64,000 nucleotides of DNA, taken from assembly GCA_018712345.1 (NCBI GenBank), contig DVHG01000010.1, forward strand, positions 124,001 to 188,000, in the 5' to 3' direction. Positions 33,133-42,679 of the stretch are shown here, piece after piece (position 1 is the first letter of the stretch; each line of letters begins with the position of its first letter). The notes beneath the pieces were generated by a model. That model saw nothing but the letters and a program-made list of their open reading frames with translations, was not told the DNA's origin and searched no databases. Origin of the DNA: Candidatus Onthovicinus excrementipullorum. Lineage in GTDB: Bacteria > Bacillota > Clostridia > Oscillospirales > Acutalibacteraceae. The position numbers were made by a program, and so were the translations under genes.

Positions 33133-35085
33133 ATGGGCAAAAGAAGGGCCGTCACAACCCCTGCGGAGTTGGAGGAGGAGACACAGTTTCCCCGATACCT
33201 GTTCCACAAGGGCGATAATATCAAGGCATATGAATTTCTTGGTGCGCACCGCGTGCAGGGCGGCGGCACAGTGTTCCGTGTCTGGGCGCCGAATGCGCGT
33301 TCAGTCAGTGTGACAGGGGATTTCAACGGATGGGATCCCTCGGCCGCCCCCATGGTGCGGATGGATGACGACGGCGTCTGGGAGTGCATCGTCCAGGGCG
33401 TCCAGCTTTATGATGCGTATAAATATTCCATCATGGCGGAGGACGGCACCGTCCTGATGAAGAGCGACCCCTACGGCTATCACATGGAGACACGCCCCAA
33501 TACGGCCACCAAGTTCTATGAGCTTGACGGCTGTTATGAGTGGAACGACGGCCGCTGGAGAAGCGGGGCCGCCCGGCGTAATCCGTATGAGTCCCCAATG
33601 AATATTTATGAGGTGCACGCCGGCTCCTGGCGCCGCTATGAGGATGGCAACTTCTTTTCCTACCGCAAGCTGGCGGAGGAGCTGATTCCCTATGTCAAGG
33701 ACATGGGCTATACGCATATTGAGTTTATGCCGCTCGCTGAGCACCCGTTCGATGGCTCCTGGGGGTACCAGGTGACGGGGTATTTTTCCGTGACCTCCCG
33801 CTACGGGGAGCCTGCGGACTTTATGTACTTCATCGACCAGTGCCATCAGGCCGGGATCGGGGTCATTATGGACTGGGTTCCCGCTCACTTTCCGAAGGAT
33901 GCGTGCGGGCTGTATCGGTTTGACGGCAGCCCCTGCTATGAGTATGCCGATCCGCGCAAGGGAGAGCACAAGCAGTGGGGGACGCAGGTGTTTGACTACG
34001 GGCGCACGCAGGTGCAGTCGTTTTTGATGTCCAGCGCGGCGTTCTGGTTTGATAAGTATCATATTGACGGCCTGCGTGTGGACGCGGTGGCGTCCATGCT
34101 CTACCTTGACTACGGCCGGAATGACGGCGAGTGGATCCCCAACGCCAGCGGTGGCAAGGAGAATTTGGAGGCCGTCAATTTCCTGCAAAAGCTCAATGAA
34201 AATATCTTTCAGGAATTCCCGAACGCAATGATGATTGCGGAGGAGAGTACGGCGTGGCCGATGGTCTCCAAGCCGGTTTATCTGGGCGGCCTGGGGTTCA
34301 ACTTCAAGTGGAATATGGGCTGGATGAACGACATCCTGCGCTATGTCTCCCTGGATGGCTACTTCCGCAAATATAACCATGACTGCCTGACCTTCTCCTT
34401 CTTCTACGCCTTTTCGGAGAACTTCATCCTGCCGATCTCCCACGATGAGGTCGTCCACGGAAAGAAGTCGCTGATCGATAAGATGCCCGGCGAGTATGAA
34501 GAGAAGTTTGCCGGCGTGCGTGCCTTTATGGGATATATGATGGCGCACCCGGGTAAAAAGCTGCTCTTTATGGGGCAGGAATTTGGCCAATTTATCGAGT
34601 GGAATTATGAAAAAGAGCTCGACTGGCTGCTGCTCGGGTATGAAAAGCACCAGCAGCTCCAGCGCTTTTTCCGCGATCTGAACTATTTTTACATGGACAC
34701 GCCCGCCCTGTGGCAGGTCGATTACAGCTGGGATGGGTTCCAGTGGATTTCCAGCGATGATAATTCAAACTCCGTGATCGCATTCCGCCGGATTGATAAG
34801 CTGGGCAATGAGATTATCGCCGTGTGCAACTTTACACCCGTTGAGCGGACGGAGTACAGGATCGGCGTGCCGCAGGCGGGAAAATACCGCGTCCTTTTCA
34901 ACTCGGACGATGTGCGCTATGGCGGCGCTGGAAAGGGGCCATCCGGCTCCATCGCCAGCCAGAAAAAGCCGATGCACGGGCTTGACAACAGTATCGTACT
35001 GGATCTTCCGGGGCTGTCCTTCCTCTATCTGAGGAAACCGAACCGCCGTTCATCCGGCAGATCCAGACAAAAGGAGGAAATATAG
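33133..35085 (+). CDS. glgB: 1,4-alpha-glucan branching enzyme
   Basis: The 650-residue GH13 enzyme has an N-terminal CBM48 domain (about 35-125: [22 protein letters not shown]), the catalytic barrel (about 160-540) with D317 in [15 protein letters not shown], the acid Glu in MIAEESTAW (370/371) and [14 protein letters not shown], and a C-terminal beta domain. It makes alpha-1,6 branches in glycogen in the cytoplasm. ATG 33133 has AGGTG upstream and fits the family length; ATG 33112 is an alternative. It is the first gene of glgB-glgC-glgD-glgA. Confidence 0.95.
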   Translation: MGKRRAVTTPAELEEETQFPRYLFHKGDNIKAYEFLGAHRVQGGGTVFRVWAPNARSVSVTGDFNGWDPSAAPMVRMDDDGVWECIVQGVQLYDAYKYSIMAEDGTVLMKSDPYGYHMETRPNTATKFYELDGCYEWNDGRWRSGAARRNPYESPMNIYEVHAGSWRRYEDGNFFSYRKLAEELIPYVKDMGYTHIEFMPLAEHPFDGSWGYQVTGYFSVTSRYGEPADFMYFIDQCHQAGIGVIMDWVPAHFPKDACGLYRFDGSPCYEYADPRKGEHKQWGTQVFDYGRTQVQSFLMSSAAFWFDKYHIDGLRVDAVASMLYLDYGRNDGEWIPNASGGKENLEAVNFLQKLNENIFQEFPNAMMIAEESTAWPMVSKPVYLGGLGFNFKWNMGWMNDILRYVSLDGYFRKYNHDCLTFSFFYAFSENFILPISHDEVVHGKKSLIDKMPGEYEEKFAGVRAFMGYMMAHPGKKLLFMGQEFGQFIEWNYEKELDWLLLGYEKHQQLQRFFRDLNYFYMDTPALWQVDYSWDGFQWISSDDNSNSVIAFRRIDKLGNEIIAVCNFTPVERTEYRIGVPQAGKYRVLFNSDDVRYGGAGKGPSGSIASQKKPMHGLDNSIVLDLPGLSFLYLRKPNRRSSGRSRQKEEI

Positions 35086-35088
35086 AAC

Positions 35089-36306
35089 ATGGCGAGAAAA
35101 ATGGAGTGTATCGCAATGCTGCTTGCAGGGGGGCAGGGCAGTCGCCTTGGCGTCCTGACGGAGAAGATCGCCAAGCCGGCGGTCCCCTACGGCGGAAAAT
35201 ACAGAATTATTGATTTTCCGCTCTCCAACTGTGTCAATTCCGGCATCTACACGGTCGGCGTCCTGACGCAGTACCAGCCGCTGGAGCTCAACGATTATAT
35301 CGGCAACGGTCAGCCGTGGGATCTGGACCGGAACGACGGCGGTGTCCACGTCCTGTCCCCGTACCAGCAGATTGAGGGCTCTCAGTGGTATAAGGGCACG
35401 GCCAACGCCATCTATCAGAATATCAATTTTATTGACCGGTATGATCCGGAGTATGTCCTCATTCTCTCCGGCGACCACATTTATAAAATGGACTATTCCC
35501 AGATGCTAGCCTATCATAAGGAGAAGGGTGCGGACTGTACGATTGCCGCGCTGGAGGTCCCGTGGGAGGAGGCCTCCCGCTTTGGCCTGATGATTACGGA
35601 CGAGGACGACGCCATCCTCAAATTTGAGGAGAAGCCCAAAAATCCCAGCAGTAACAAGGCGTCCATGGGTATCTATATTTTCACCTGGAGCAAGCTGCGC
35701 CGCTATCTGATCGAGGATGAGGCCAAGGAGGGCTCAAGCAACGACTTTGGCAAGGATCTGATCCCCGCCATGTTTGACAACGGGGAAAAGCTGTACGCCT
35801 ACCCGTTTAAAGGGTACTGGAAGGATGTCGGTACGATCAACAGCCTGTGGGAGGCAAATCTGGACCTGCTCAACCCCAATGTGGATCTCAACCTGAGCGA
35901 CCCGGACTGGAAGATCTATTCCCGCAATCCCGTCTCTCCGCCGCACTATATCGCTGCTGACGCGCGCGTGCAGAACTCCCTGATCGCCGAGGGGAGCCGG
36001 GTTGAGGGGGATGTGGATTTCTCGGTGCTGTTCCCGGGCGTCACGGTCAAAAAGGGCGCCGTAATCCGCGACTCCATCATCATGCCCGGCACTGTCATCG
36101 GTGAAAATGCCGTGGTCCAGTACGCGATTGTTGCGGAGGATGCCGTCATCGGGGACGGGGCTCAGGTCGGCGGCCGCCCGGAATCCATGAAGAATCTGGA
36201 CGATTGGGGCGTTTGCGTCATCGGCGCGCGCGTTACGATCGAGCCCGGCGGCAAGGTCGAGCCCAAGCGGATGGTAAGCAGTTCAACAGTCAAGGAGGTG
36301 CGCTGA
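35089..36306 (+). CDS. glgC: Glucose-1-phosphate adenylyltransferase, catalytic subunit
   Basis: The 405-residue enzyme makes ADP-glucose from glucose-1-phosphate and ATP. It has the nucleotidyltransferase motif [36 protein letters not shown] near the N-terminus, [10 protein letters not shown] (metal-binding Asp), FEEKPKNP and a C-terminal left-handed beta-helix (about 290-395). It starts three bases after glgB, with AAAGGAGG upstream, and works with GlgD in Firmicutes. Confidence 0.97.
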   Translation: MARKMECIAMLLAGGQGSRLGVLTEKIAKPAVPYGGKYRIIDFPLSNCVNSGIYTVGVLTQYQPLELNDYIGNGQPWDLDRNDGGVHVLSPYQQIEGSQWYKGTANAIYQNINFIDRYDPEYVLILSGDHIYKMDYSQMLAYHKEKGADCTIAALEVPWEEASRFGLMITDEDDAILKFEEKPKNPSSNKASMGIYIFTWSKLRRYLIEDEAKEGSSNDFGKDLIPAMFDNGEKLYAYPFKGYWKDVGTINSLWEANLDLLNPNVDLNLSDPDWKIYSRNPVSPPHYIAADARVQNSLIAEGSRVEGDVDFSVLFPGVTVKKGAVIRDSIIMPGTVIGENAVVQYAIVAEDAVIGDGAQVGGRPESMKNLDDWGVCVIGARVTIEPGGKVEPKRMVSSSTVKEVR

Positions 36307-36307
36307 A

Positions 36308-37426
36308 ATGATCTCTGGGAACAACGTACTCGGTATCATCTTTTCCAACGCCTATGAAGACAGCGTCAGCGAGCTGACTGCCGCGCGCGCCATGGGCAGT
36401 GTCCCCTTCTGCGGACGATACAGGCTGATTGACTTCCCGCTCTCCAGTATGGTCAATGCGGGCATGGATCACGTCGGCGTTATCACCAAGAGCAATTACC
36501 AATCCCTGATGGACCACCTGGGCAACGGCAAGCCGTGGGACCTCTCCCGCAAGCGCAAGGGGCTCCACATTCTCCCGCCGTTTAACTCCTCGCACTCGGG
36601 CGTCTATCGGGACAGGATTCAGGCGCTGAGCGGGATTCTGGGCTTCATCCGGCAGGCGACGGAGGAGTACGTTCTCATGTGCGACTGCAACGTGGTCTCC
36701 AATATGAAACTGACGGAGCTGTTCCGTGAGCATGAGCAGAGCGGGGCGGATATCACCATTGCCTGCAAGCATGGTGTGCCGCCCGTCCTGCGCGACCATA
36801 TTAACCTGGCCCTGCATGAGGACGGCAGCGTCAGGCAGGTCTACCTCTCCTCCGTGGGCGGGGAGGAGTGCCATTATTCGCTGAATGTTTTCCTGCTGCG
36901 CAAATCGCTGCTGGAGCGGCTGATTAACAATGCCGTCTCCCTGAACCAGAACTCCTTTGAGCGGGATATTATTCAAAAATATGCGGGCCGGTTGAATATG
37001 CATGGATATGTCGTACGCGAATACGCCTGCACGATCGATTCACTGCGCAGCTATTACAATCACAGCATGGCCCTGCTCGGCAGCGGGCAGGTTGACGAGC
37101 TCTTTGCACGCGAGCGCCCCATCTACACTAAGGTGCGCGATGATATGCCGGCCATGTACGGCCTGGGAGCCTCGGCGGCGAATTCCCTGATCGCGGACGG
37201 CTGCGTGATTGAGGGAACGGTGGAGAATTCCATCCTCTTTCGCGGTGTGCGCGTGGCCAAGGGGGCCGTTGTGCGCAATTCGATCATTATGCAGGGGTCA
37301 TTCGTCGGGGAGGATGCGCGTTTAGAGTGCGTTATCACGGATAAGAGTGTTGTTATTAAGCCGCATAAGGCGCTTTGCGGCGCGGATGATTTCCCCATCT
37401 ACGTCGGGAAGAGGCTTGTCGTCTGA
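36308..37426 (+). CDS. glgD: Glucose-1-phosphate adenylyltransferase, GlgD subunit
   Basis: The 372-residue paralogue of GlgC keeps the fold (GRYRLIDFPLSSMVNAG, C-terminal beta-helix) but lacks the GGxGxRL catalytic loop; its N-terminus reads GIIFSNAYEDSVSELTAARAMGSVPF. GlgD subunits of Firmicutes form heteromers with GlgC and raise its activity. The glgC stop codon and AAGGAGG lie directly before the ATG, so translation is probably coupled. Confidence 0.95.
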   Translation: MISGNNVLGIIFSNAYEDSVSELTAARAMGSVPFCGRYRLIDFPLSSMVNAGMDHVGVITKSNYQSLMDHLGNGKPWDLSRKRKGLHILPPFNSSHSGVYRDRIQALSGILGFIRQATEEYVLMCDCNVVSNMKLTELFREHEQSGADITIACKHGVPPVLRDHINLALHEDGSVRQVYLSSVGGEECHYSLNVFLLRKSLLERLINNAVSLNQNSFERDIIQKYAGRLNMHGYVVREYACTIDSLRSYYNHSMALLGSGQVDELFARERPIYTKVRDDMPAMYGLGASAANSLIADGCVIEGTVENSILFRGVRVAKGAVVRNSIIMQGSFVGEDARLECVITDKSVVIKPHKALCGADDFPIYVGKRLVV

Positions 37427-37468
37427 TCCCGGGCGGAGCGCTTTGAATTATGATCAGGAGGCTTTTTG

Positions 37469-38896
37469 ATGAAGGTTTTATATGTTGCAAGTGAGGCGCT
37501 TCCCTTTGCCGCCAGCGGCGGATTGGGTGATGTGGCGGGCTCCCTCCCGCAGGCGCTGCGGCGCAGGATGGTTGGCTGCCGGGTGGTGATGCCCTTGTAC
37601 GGCAGTGTTCCCCAGGTCCTGCGGGATAAGATGACCTATCTGACCAACTTTACCGTCCCGGTGGCATGGCGCAGGCAGTACTGCGGCGTGTTTGAGGCTC
37701 GCCATGCCGGCGTGATTTATTATCTGCTGGATAATGAATATTATTTTAAGCGCGAGGGGCTGTACGGCCATTATGACGATGCGGAGCGGTTTGCGTTTTT
37801 CTCCCGTGCCGTGTTGGAGATGCTCCCCCACATTGATTTTAAACCGGATATCCTCCACTGTAATGACTGGCAGAGCGCGCTCGCCGTGGTCTATTACTCC
37901 CTCTTCTATGCCAATATACCAGGGTACGAGAACATTAAGACCATCTTTACGATCCACAATATACAGTACCAGGGAGTCTATGGGCATGAGCTGCTCAATG
38001 ACGTGCTCGGCATCCCGGAGCAGGACTACCCTGTTCTCGCCTATGACGGAGATGTGAATATGATGAAAGGGGCAATCGAGTGCGCCAATAAGGTGACAAC
38101 GGTCAGCCCCACCTACGCCAATGAGATTCTGGACCCGTGGTACAGCCACGGGCTTGATTCCATCCTGCGGGAGCGCTCCTGGAAGCTGTCCGGTATTCTG
38201 AATGGGATTGACACCATCAGCTATGATCCTGAGACGGATGATGCAATCTTTTTCAACTTCTCCGCCAAAGATCCGGCCAACAAGGCCAAAAATAAGCAGG
38301 CGCTGCAGGAGTATATGGGGCTTGAGAGCAGGGCGGATGCCCCGCTGATCGGCATGGTCACGCGCCTGGTGGGGCACAAGGGCGTAGATATCGTGCGTGG
38401 GATGGCAGATGAGCTGCTCAACACGTCAGATGCCCAGTTGGTGGTCCTCGGTTCCGGGGATTGGCAGTATGAGAACTTTTTCCGCGAGCTCGCGGGCCGT
38501 CATCCGGGGCGTGTGAGTGTGCGCATCGGTTTTGTGCCCGATCTGGCGCGTAAGATCTACGCCGGCAGTGATATGTTCCTGATGCCGTCACAGAGTGAGC
38601 CCTGCGGACTCTCCCAGATGGTGGCGCTGCGTTACGGCTCCATCCCGATCGTGCGTGAGACGGGTGGTCTGAAGGACAGCATCACTGACAGCGGCGACGG
38701 CATGGGCAATGGCTTCACCTTCAGCGCCTATGACGCCGGAGAGCTGCTGCGCACGGTCCGCCGCGCGCTGGAGGGTTATTCCCATCCGGATGGATGGCAG
38801 ATGCTTGTCGACCGGGCACTCCGGTGTGATAACAGCTGGGCCCGGTCGGCCGGTGAGTACATAAATCTGTACAAGGCAACCATTGCCGGAAACTGA
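37469..38896 (+). CDS. glgA: Glycogen synthase (ADP-glucose type)
   Basis: The 475-residue GT5 enzyme transfers glucose from ADP-glucose to growing glycogen. The N-terminal domain begins KVLYVASEALPFAASGGLGDVAGSLPQAL; the usual KTGGL substrate loop reads AASGGL here. The C-terminal GT1-like domain contains RLVGHKGVDIV and the nucleotide-binding MPSQSEPCGLSQMVALRYGSIPIVRETGGL. ATG 37469 lies eight bases from CAGGAGG. It is the last gene of the glycogen operon and is followed by a terminator. Confidence 0.95.
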   Translation: MKVLYVASEALPFAASGGLGDVAGSLPQALRRRMVGCRVVMPLYGSVPQVLRDKMTYLTNFTVPVAWRRQYCGVFEARHAGVIYYLLDNEYYFKREGLYGHYDDAERFAFFSRAVLEMLPHIDFKPDILHCNDWQSALAVVYYSLFYANIPGYENIKTIFTIHNIQYQGVYGHELLNDVLGIPEQDYPVLAYDGDVNMMKGAIECANKVTTVSPTYANEILDPWYSHGLDSILRERSWKLSGILNGIDTISYDPETDDAIFFNFSAKDPANKAKNKQALQEYMGLESRADAPLIGMVTRLVGHKGVDIVRGMADELLNTSDAQLVVLGSGDWQYENFFRELAGRHPGRVSVRIGFVPDLARKIYAGSDMFLMPSQSEPCGLSQMVALRYGSIPIVRETGGLKDSITDSGDGMGNGFTFSAYDAGELLRTVRRALEGYSHPDGWQMLVDRALRCDNSWARSAGEYINLYKATIAGN

Positions 38897-38905
38897 TTGA
38901 AAACG

Positions 38906-38940
38906 GCGGCTCGCCATCACAGCGGGCCGCATTTCTTTTT
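38906..38940 (+). terminator. Terminator after the glycogen operon
   Basis: A 9-bp stem GCGGCTCGC / GCGGGCCGC (one G-T pair) is followed by ATTTCTTTTT. Confidence 0.8.
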
Positions 38941-39072
38941 GGTTTGGCAGCTGTATCTGCGGCACAAGCTCCTCGCGGCGCAGGGCTTCCCTCCCGCACC
39001 GCGATGTGATATACTGTATCTGCCGGCATCCTTGGCCGGGCAGACATGATCTCAGGAAGGAGAGGGGAAACC

Positions 39073-39312
39073 ATGAAGTCCATTCAAAAGAAAATAGCCG
39101 CACTCCTGCTGGCTGCCGCGGCGGTGTGCTCGTTTATTCCGCTGTCCCTGATCGCAGGGGCACAGGCTCCGGATGTACAGCCGGCGGCAATGGCGATCCC
39201 TATAACGGGGGACCCAACCAATTATGCCGCGATTATTGCCGTGGTGAGCGGGGCGGTGGCAATTCTGCTTATCGCGATTCTCTTGGGTATGAGGAAAAAA
39301 TCCGGGAAGTAA
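39073..39312 (+). CDS. Small secreted protein with sortase-like cell-wall signal
   Basis: This 79-residue protein has a signal peptide (KKIAALLLAAAAVCSFIPLSLIAGAQA) and, after a mature stretch of only about 20 residues, AIPITGDPTN followed by a hydrophobic span and the basic tail GMRKKSGK. The order is that of sortase substrates, with IPITG as an atypical LPxTG-like motif. If processed at both ends, a peptide of about 20 residues would stay on the wall; otherwise it is a small membrane protein. GAGGGGAAACC precedes the ATG and a -10 element TATACT lies near 39009. It stands alone between two terminators. Confidence 0.7.
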   Translation: MKSIQKKIAALLLAAAAVCSFIPLSLIAGAQAPDVQPAAMAIPITGDPTNYAAIIAVVSGAVAILLIAILLGMRKKSGK

Positions 39313-39328
39313 TTTCCGGATTTTTTGT
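39295..39328 (+). terminator. Terminator overlapping the end of the small secreted protein gene
   Basis: An 8-bp stem TCCGGGAA / TTTCCGGA (one mismatch) is followed by TTTTTT. Confidence 0.75.
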
Positions 39329-39387
39329 CTGTCAACATTCGGGAATACCGATGTGCCAACTGAGGCGGCATATTACCCCGTAATAAA

Positions 39388-39447
39388 AAGCAAAACTCCC
39401 CCCGTCCGGCCAGGAAGGACGAAACCTTCCGGCAGACGGGGGAGTTT
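39388..39447 (-). terminator. Terminator after tag
   Basis: On the minus strand AACTCCCCCGTC pairs with the GACGGGGGGAGTT side, with a second inner hairpin, and TTTTGCTTTTT follows. Confidence 0.8.
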
Positions 39448-39460
39448 ATATGGGTGCTAT

Positions 39461-40036
39461 TTAAACAGGGCCCTTGTGCGCGGGACGCCGCAGGAAGCAC
39501 TCCGCCTCATGGGAATTGATCACACCGACTGCCTGCAGGTAGGCATAGATGATCGTAGTTCCCACAAATTTCATGCCCCGCTTTTTCAGATCATTCGAGA
39601 TCGTATCGGAGAGAGGGGAATGTGCGAGGCCCTGCTCAATTACGGTCTTACCGCCGGCCCAGTGCCAGAGATAGTCAGAAAAGGTTCCATACTCCTGCTG
39701 GATCTGACGAAAAATCCGGGCGTTGTTGACGGCGGCACGAATTTTCAGCCGGTTGCGGATGATGCCGGGGTCCTGCGCCAGCTCCGCCATGCGTCCCTCA
39801 TCATAGGCACACACCTTTTCCAAGTCAAAATTGTCAAATGCCCGGCGGAAGGCATCCCGCTTATTGAGTACACACTCCCAGGACAGGCCGGCCTGAAAGG
39901 ACTCCAAAATCAGCATTTCAAACAGCTTTTGATCGTCGTGCACAGGCACGCCCCATTCCGTATCATGGTAGCGGAGGTATGTCTTGTTTTTAGGGTTTGC
40001 CCACTGGCACCGTGTCTTACCGTCAGCCCATTCCAT
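39461..40036 (-). CDS. tag: DNA-3-methyladenine glycosylase I
   Basis: The 191-residue base-excision enzyme removes 3-methyladenine. It starts MEWADGKTRCQWANPKNKTYLRYHDTEWGVP and has the family segments LFEMLILESFQAGLSWECVLNKRDAFRRAFDNFD and the C-terminal KKRGMKFVGTTIIYAYLQAVGVINSHEAECF. The N-terminal Cys and the His residues near the end fit the Tag zinc site. ATG 40036 has AAAGGAG upstream and lies inside the end of ogt (14-base overlap), so the two repair genes are translationally coupled. Confidence 0.95.
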   Translation of the reverse strand: MEWADGKTRCQWANPKNKTYLRYHDTEWGVPVHDDQKLFEMLILESFQAGLSWECVLNKRDAFRRAFDNFDLEKVCAYDEGRMAELAQDPGIIRNRLKIRAAVNNARIFRQIQQEYGTFSDYLWHWAGGKTVIEQGLAHSPLSDTISNDLKKRGMKFVGTTIIYAYLQAVGVINSHEAECFLRRPAHKGPV

Positions 40037-40619
40037 ACGCAGGCTCCTTTCCGGCGGGATGCTCACAGCCCCCTGATTTTGCAAGAGCAGTCCCTCTTTT
40101 TGGGATATACAGGTCCGTGAGATCCACGCCCTCATGCCTGAGCAGTGCAATTTTTGTCTCGATCCCGCCGGCGTATCCAGTCAGACTGCCGTCCGCCCCG
40201 ACAACCCGGTGACAGGGAATGATGATCGAGATCGGATTGTGCCCCACGGCCCCGCCGACTGCCTGGGCGGACATGCCTGGTTTGCCCAGCTTTTCCGCCA
40301 TGCGTTGGGCGATGGCGCCGTATGTTGTCACCGCCCCGTAGGGAATTTCAAGCAGAATGTGCCACACCGCCTGTCGGAAAGCGCTCCCCATGGGGTGCAG
40401 CGGCAGCTCCTTGGGATCCGGATTTTCCCCGGAAAAATACCGGTCCAGCCAGTCTTTCGCGGCGTGAAGTACGGGCGTTTCCATCGGGTGGAACGCTTTT
40501 TCGGGGAGTGTCCCTCCAAAATATTTTTGACCCTCAAGCCACAGCCCCACCAGATTTTCACCTTCGCTGGCCAGAGTCACATGCCCCACCGGCGACAGAT
40601 AATCGGATGTGCAGTACAT
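40023..40619 (-). CDS. ogt: Methylated-DNA--protein-cysteine methyltransferase
   Basis: The 198-residue suicide enzyme repairs O6-alkylguanine by moving the alkyl group to its own cysteine, C136 in IPCHRVVG. The helix-turn-helix with the arginine finger region lies just before it (TTYGAIAQRMAEKLGKPGMSAQAVGGAVGHNPI). The C-terminus is longer than usual and basic. AGGAGGGG precedes the ATG and overlaps the stop codon of the upstream GH16 lipoprotein gene. The tag gene follows in the same run. Confidence 0.94.
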   Translation of the reverse strand: MYCTSDYLSPVGHVTLASEGENLVGLWLEGQKYFGGTLPEKAFHPMETPVLHAAKDWLDRYFSGENPDPKELPLHPMGSAFRQAVWHILLEIPYGAVTTYGAIAQRMAEKLGKPGMSAQAVGGAVGHNPISIIIPCHRVVGADGSLTGYAGGIETKIALLRHEGVDLTDLYIPKRGTALAKSGGCEHPAGKEPAYGMG

Positions 40620-40623
40620 AGAA

Positions 40624-41523
40624 TTACCCCTCCTGTTTGACTTGATAGACCTTTACGTAATCCACGACAAAATCCACGGGCATGGTGCCGTCGGGGTTGT
40701 TTCGAATGTCACCGGACCAGGTGAACTGGTTGTTCGGGTTGGAGGGATCGGCACTGTCGGTCTCTCCGGCGATCTCGACGGAGAGCCACAAAAATTCCGG
40801 GGAATGCGAGACGCCCCACTTGGTGCGCCAGGTCTCCTTCCCGTTGATATAAAAGATGTACGCATCCTCCGTCCACATCAGACCGTAGGTGTTGAACTCA
40901 TTGTACATGTTGGCATCCACCTGATACGCGCCGGATGTACGGGACTGGTGTTCGTCGCCGTAGCCGTCGATATGTACGGTGTGCATGGTGGTATTGCGAT
41001 AGGTCTCCGCAGGCATTTGCGGGTCGTTATAGTAAGGGGACTCCATGATATCGATTTCCGCACCGTTTTTTCCACCCTCAGTTACGTCGCTCATCGTCTG
41101 GGACTGCATCCAGAATGCGCTCCACAGGCCCTCGGCCGCCGGGGCCTTGCACCGCACCTCAAAGTAGCCGTAGGTAAATTCCCTCAGACCGCGGGAGGAG
41201 CAGGTGCCTGTATACCAGCCCGGGCCATAGGCGCCGTCCTCCTTGTACTCCGTGCGGATAATCAGGTTTCCGTCCTGTGTGAAGCACTGGGCCGGGTCCC
41301 AATATCCGCCGCGGCGCTCGGGGGTAGCGGGCGTTGTATTCCAAATGGCCGGGTCCAGCTCTCCGTCAAACTGCTCGTCCAGGACAAGTTCCATTCCTTC
41401 AAGATTGGGTGTTTTATTTGGATTCGGCTGCTTGACTGCATCCGAATTGCAGGCGCTTAATCCTGCGGTCAGCAGCAGGCTGGACAGAGCGAGTGAGACA
41501 CTTTTTAATACAAGCTTTTTCAT
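40624..41523 (-). CDS. GH16 beta-glucanase lipoprotein
   Basis: The 299-residue protein has a lipoprotein signal (MKKLVLKSVSLALSSLLLTAG then lipobox LSAC, Cys25), a short Pro/Asn linker and a GH16 domain with E156, D158 and E161 in AEIDIMES as the active-site residues. YGYFEVRCKAP and GLWSAFWMQS are typical GH16 strands. It would be anchored on the outer face of the membrane and cut beta-1,3(4)-glucans such as laminarin or lichenin. ATG 41523 follows GAGGAG. The stop codon lies four bases from ogt, so it is probably co-transcribed with the repair genes. Confidence 0.92.
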   Translation of the reverse strand: MKKLVLKSVSLALSSLLLTAGLSACNSDAVKQPNPNKTPNLEGMELVLDEQFDGELDPAIWNTTPATPERRGGYWDPAQCFTQDGNLIIRTEYKEDGAYGPGWYTGTCSSRGLREFTYGYFEVRCKAPAAEGLWSAFWMQSQTMSDVTEGGKNGAEIDIMESPYYNDPQMPAETYRNTTMHTVHIDGYGDEHQSRTSGAYQVDANMYNEFNTYGLMWTEDAYIFYINGKETWRTKWGVSHSPEFLWLSVEIAGETDSADPSNPNNQFTWSGDIRNNPDGTMPVDFVVDYVKVYQVKQEG

Positions 41524-41612
41524 CAGTTTTTCTCCTCTCTTACTGATTACAGGTTCATTATAAAAACGTGCCCGCCGATTTGTCAAGATGGTCAGCGGTA
41601 CACGCTGTACGC

Positions 41613-42062
41613 TTATAACCAGCTCTTTTTAAGGTAGATCATGTCCCGCAGCTGCACGCCGTCCTCATAGATGGGGTGATCGTAGTGGTCAGTGAAAAAA
41701 TGGGGGACGATATGCGAGCGGGTAAAGCCGCAGTGCTCATAAAAACCAACGGTAGAGGGGACGTCCCCCGTCCCGACCAGCAGGGTGTTCCCCGGCCGGC
41801 CGTAGCGGTCAAAGAGAAATTTCAGCAGCGCCCGGCCGTACCCGTTGCCCTGATCGCCCGGTTTTACGGCGATATTTTTCAGCTCGTAGATGCAGTCCGC
41901 CTCCCGTGTCACCACGCACACGCCCTTTAAATCGGGATCATACAGCGCGAACAGCTCCCCGCGGGACAGATAGCGGCGCACCATGCTCTCCTGCTCGTCG
42001 CCCAGGAGGAGCAGGTCCATATAATGCTCTTTTTCGGCTTCGGGGATTTTTCGGATTTCCAT
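41613..42062 (-). CDS. GNAT family N-acetyltransferase
   Basis: The 149-residue protein has the GNAT core: CVVTREADCIYELKNIAVKPGDQGNGYGRALLKFLFDRY contains the beta-4 strand and the acetyl-CoA pyrophosphate loop (QGNGYG), and VGFYEHCGFTRSHIVPHFF is the usual C-terminal strand. It transfers an acetyl group from acetyl-CoA to an amine; the substrate is not known. GGAG lies eight bases before the ATG. It is on the same strand as, and 35 bases after, the PNPOx-like gene. Confidence 0.9.
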   Translation of the reverse strand: MEIRKIPEAEKEHYMDLLLLGDEQESMVRRYLSRGELFALYDPDLKGVCVVTREADCIYELKNIAVKPGDQGNGYGRALLKFLFDRYGRPGNTLLVGTGDVPSTVGFYEHCGFTRSHIVPHFFTDHYDHPIYEDGVQLRDMIYLKKSWL

Positions 42063-42097
42063 CGTTGCGTCTCCAAACTGTTGATTTTTTGCAGGAA

Positions 42098-42586
42098 TTA
42101 CTTATTTCGTGCCAACTCAATGGCCTCCTTACCGGTCATGTACTCCACGATAAGTTCTACGATACATACCGGGGCGTAATCGTGCCGGATGGCGTCATCG
42201 TGCGCCTGCGCACCGGCCTCAGGGTAATATTTTTTGGCAAGCAGCCGCAGTGCATCCCATTTCTCAGCATCGTCCTCTAAAATGCGTACCTTGCCGAACG
42301 CGATCACACTGCGAAAGTAGGTGGTGTATTCCTGTGGCATCACCTGATCCTGCCCGATCACGCAGAACGAGGCCTTCGGATTTCTCCGGATGGCGTCAAG
42401 CTTGTGGCCGCTCTTGGCGCAGTGGAAAAAGATTTTTCCATCGTGGTACACGTAGCTCAGCGGCACGGCATAGGGATACCCGCCGTCCCCGTCCACAGCC
42501 AGCACACCGGCGGTGCCGTCTGTCAGAATTTTAATGATCTCTTCCTCGGTCAGCGCCTGCTTTTTGCGCCGCATTTCTCGAAACAT
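42098..42586 (-). CDS. Pyridoxamine 5'-phosphate oxidase family (NimA-like FMN-binding) protein
   Basis: The 162-residue protein has the split-barrel pattern MFREMRRKKQALTEEEIIKILTDGTAGVLAVDGDGGYPYAVPLSYVYHDGKIFFHCAKSGHKLDAIRRNPKASFCVIG. This is typical of small flavin-binding PNPOx-like proteins, including nitroimidazole-resistance proteins of anaerobes. The His in FHCAKSGHK probably contacts FMN. A flavin-dependent reduction is likely, the substrate unknown. GCAGGAGG is well placed before ATG 42586. Confidence 0.88.
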   Translation of the reverse strand: MFREMRRKKQALTEEEIIKILTDGTAGVLAVDGDGGYPYAVPLSYVYHDGKIFFHCAKSGHKLDAIRRNPKASFCVIGQDQVMPQEYTTYFRSVIAFGKVRILEDDAEKWDALRLLAKKYYPEAGAQAHDDAIRHDYAPVCIVELIVEYMTGKEAIELARNK

Positions 42587-42679
42587 GGTAAAACCTCCTG
42601 CATCAGTGCTCTCAATTTGTGTGATCAATCCGCTTTTCCTTTATAGTTTTGGGCAGCATATGCTTCTCCCCTTCTTCGG

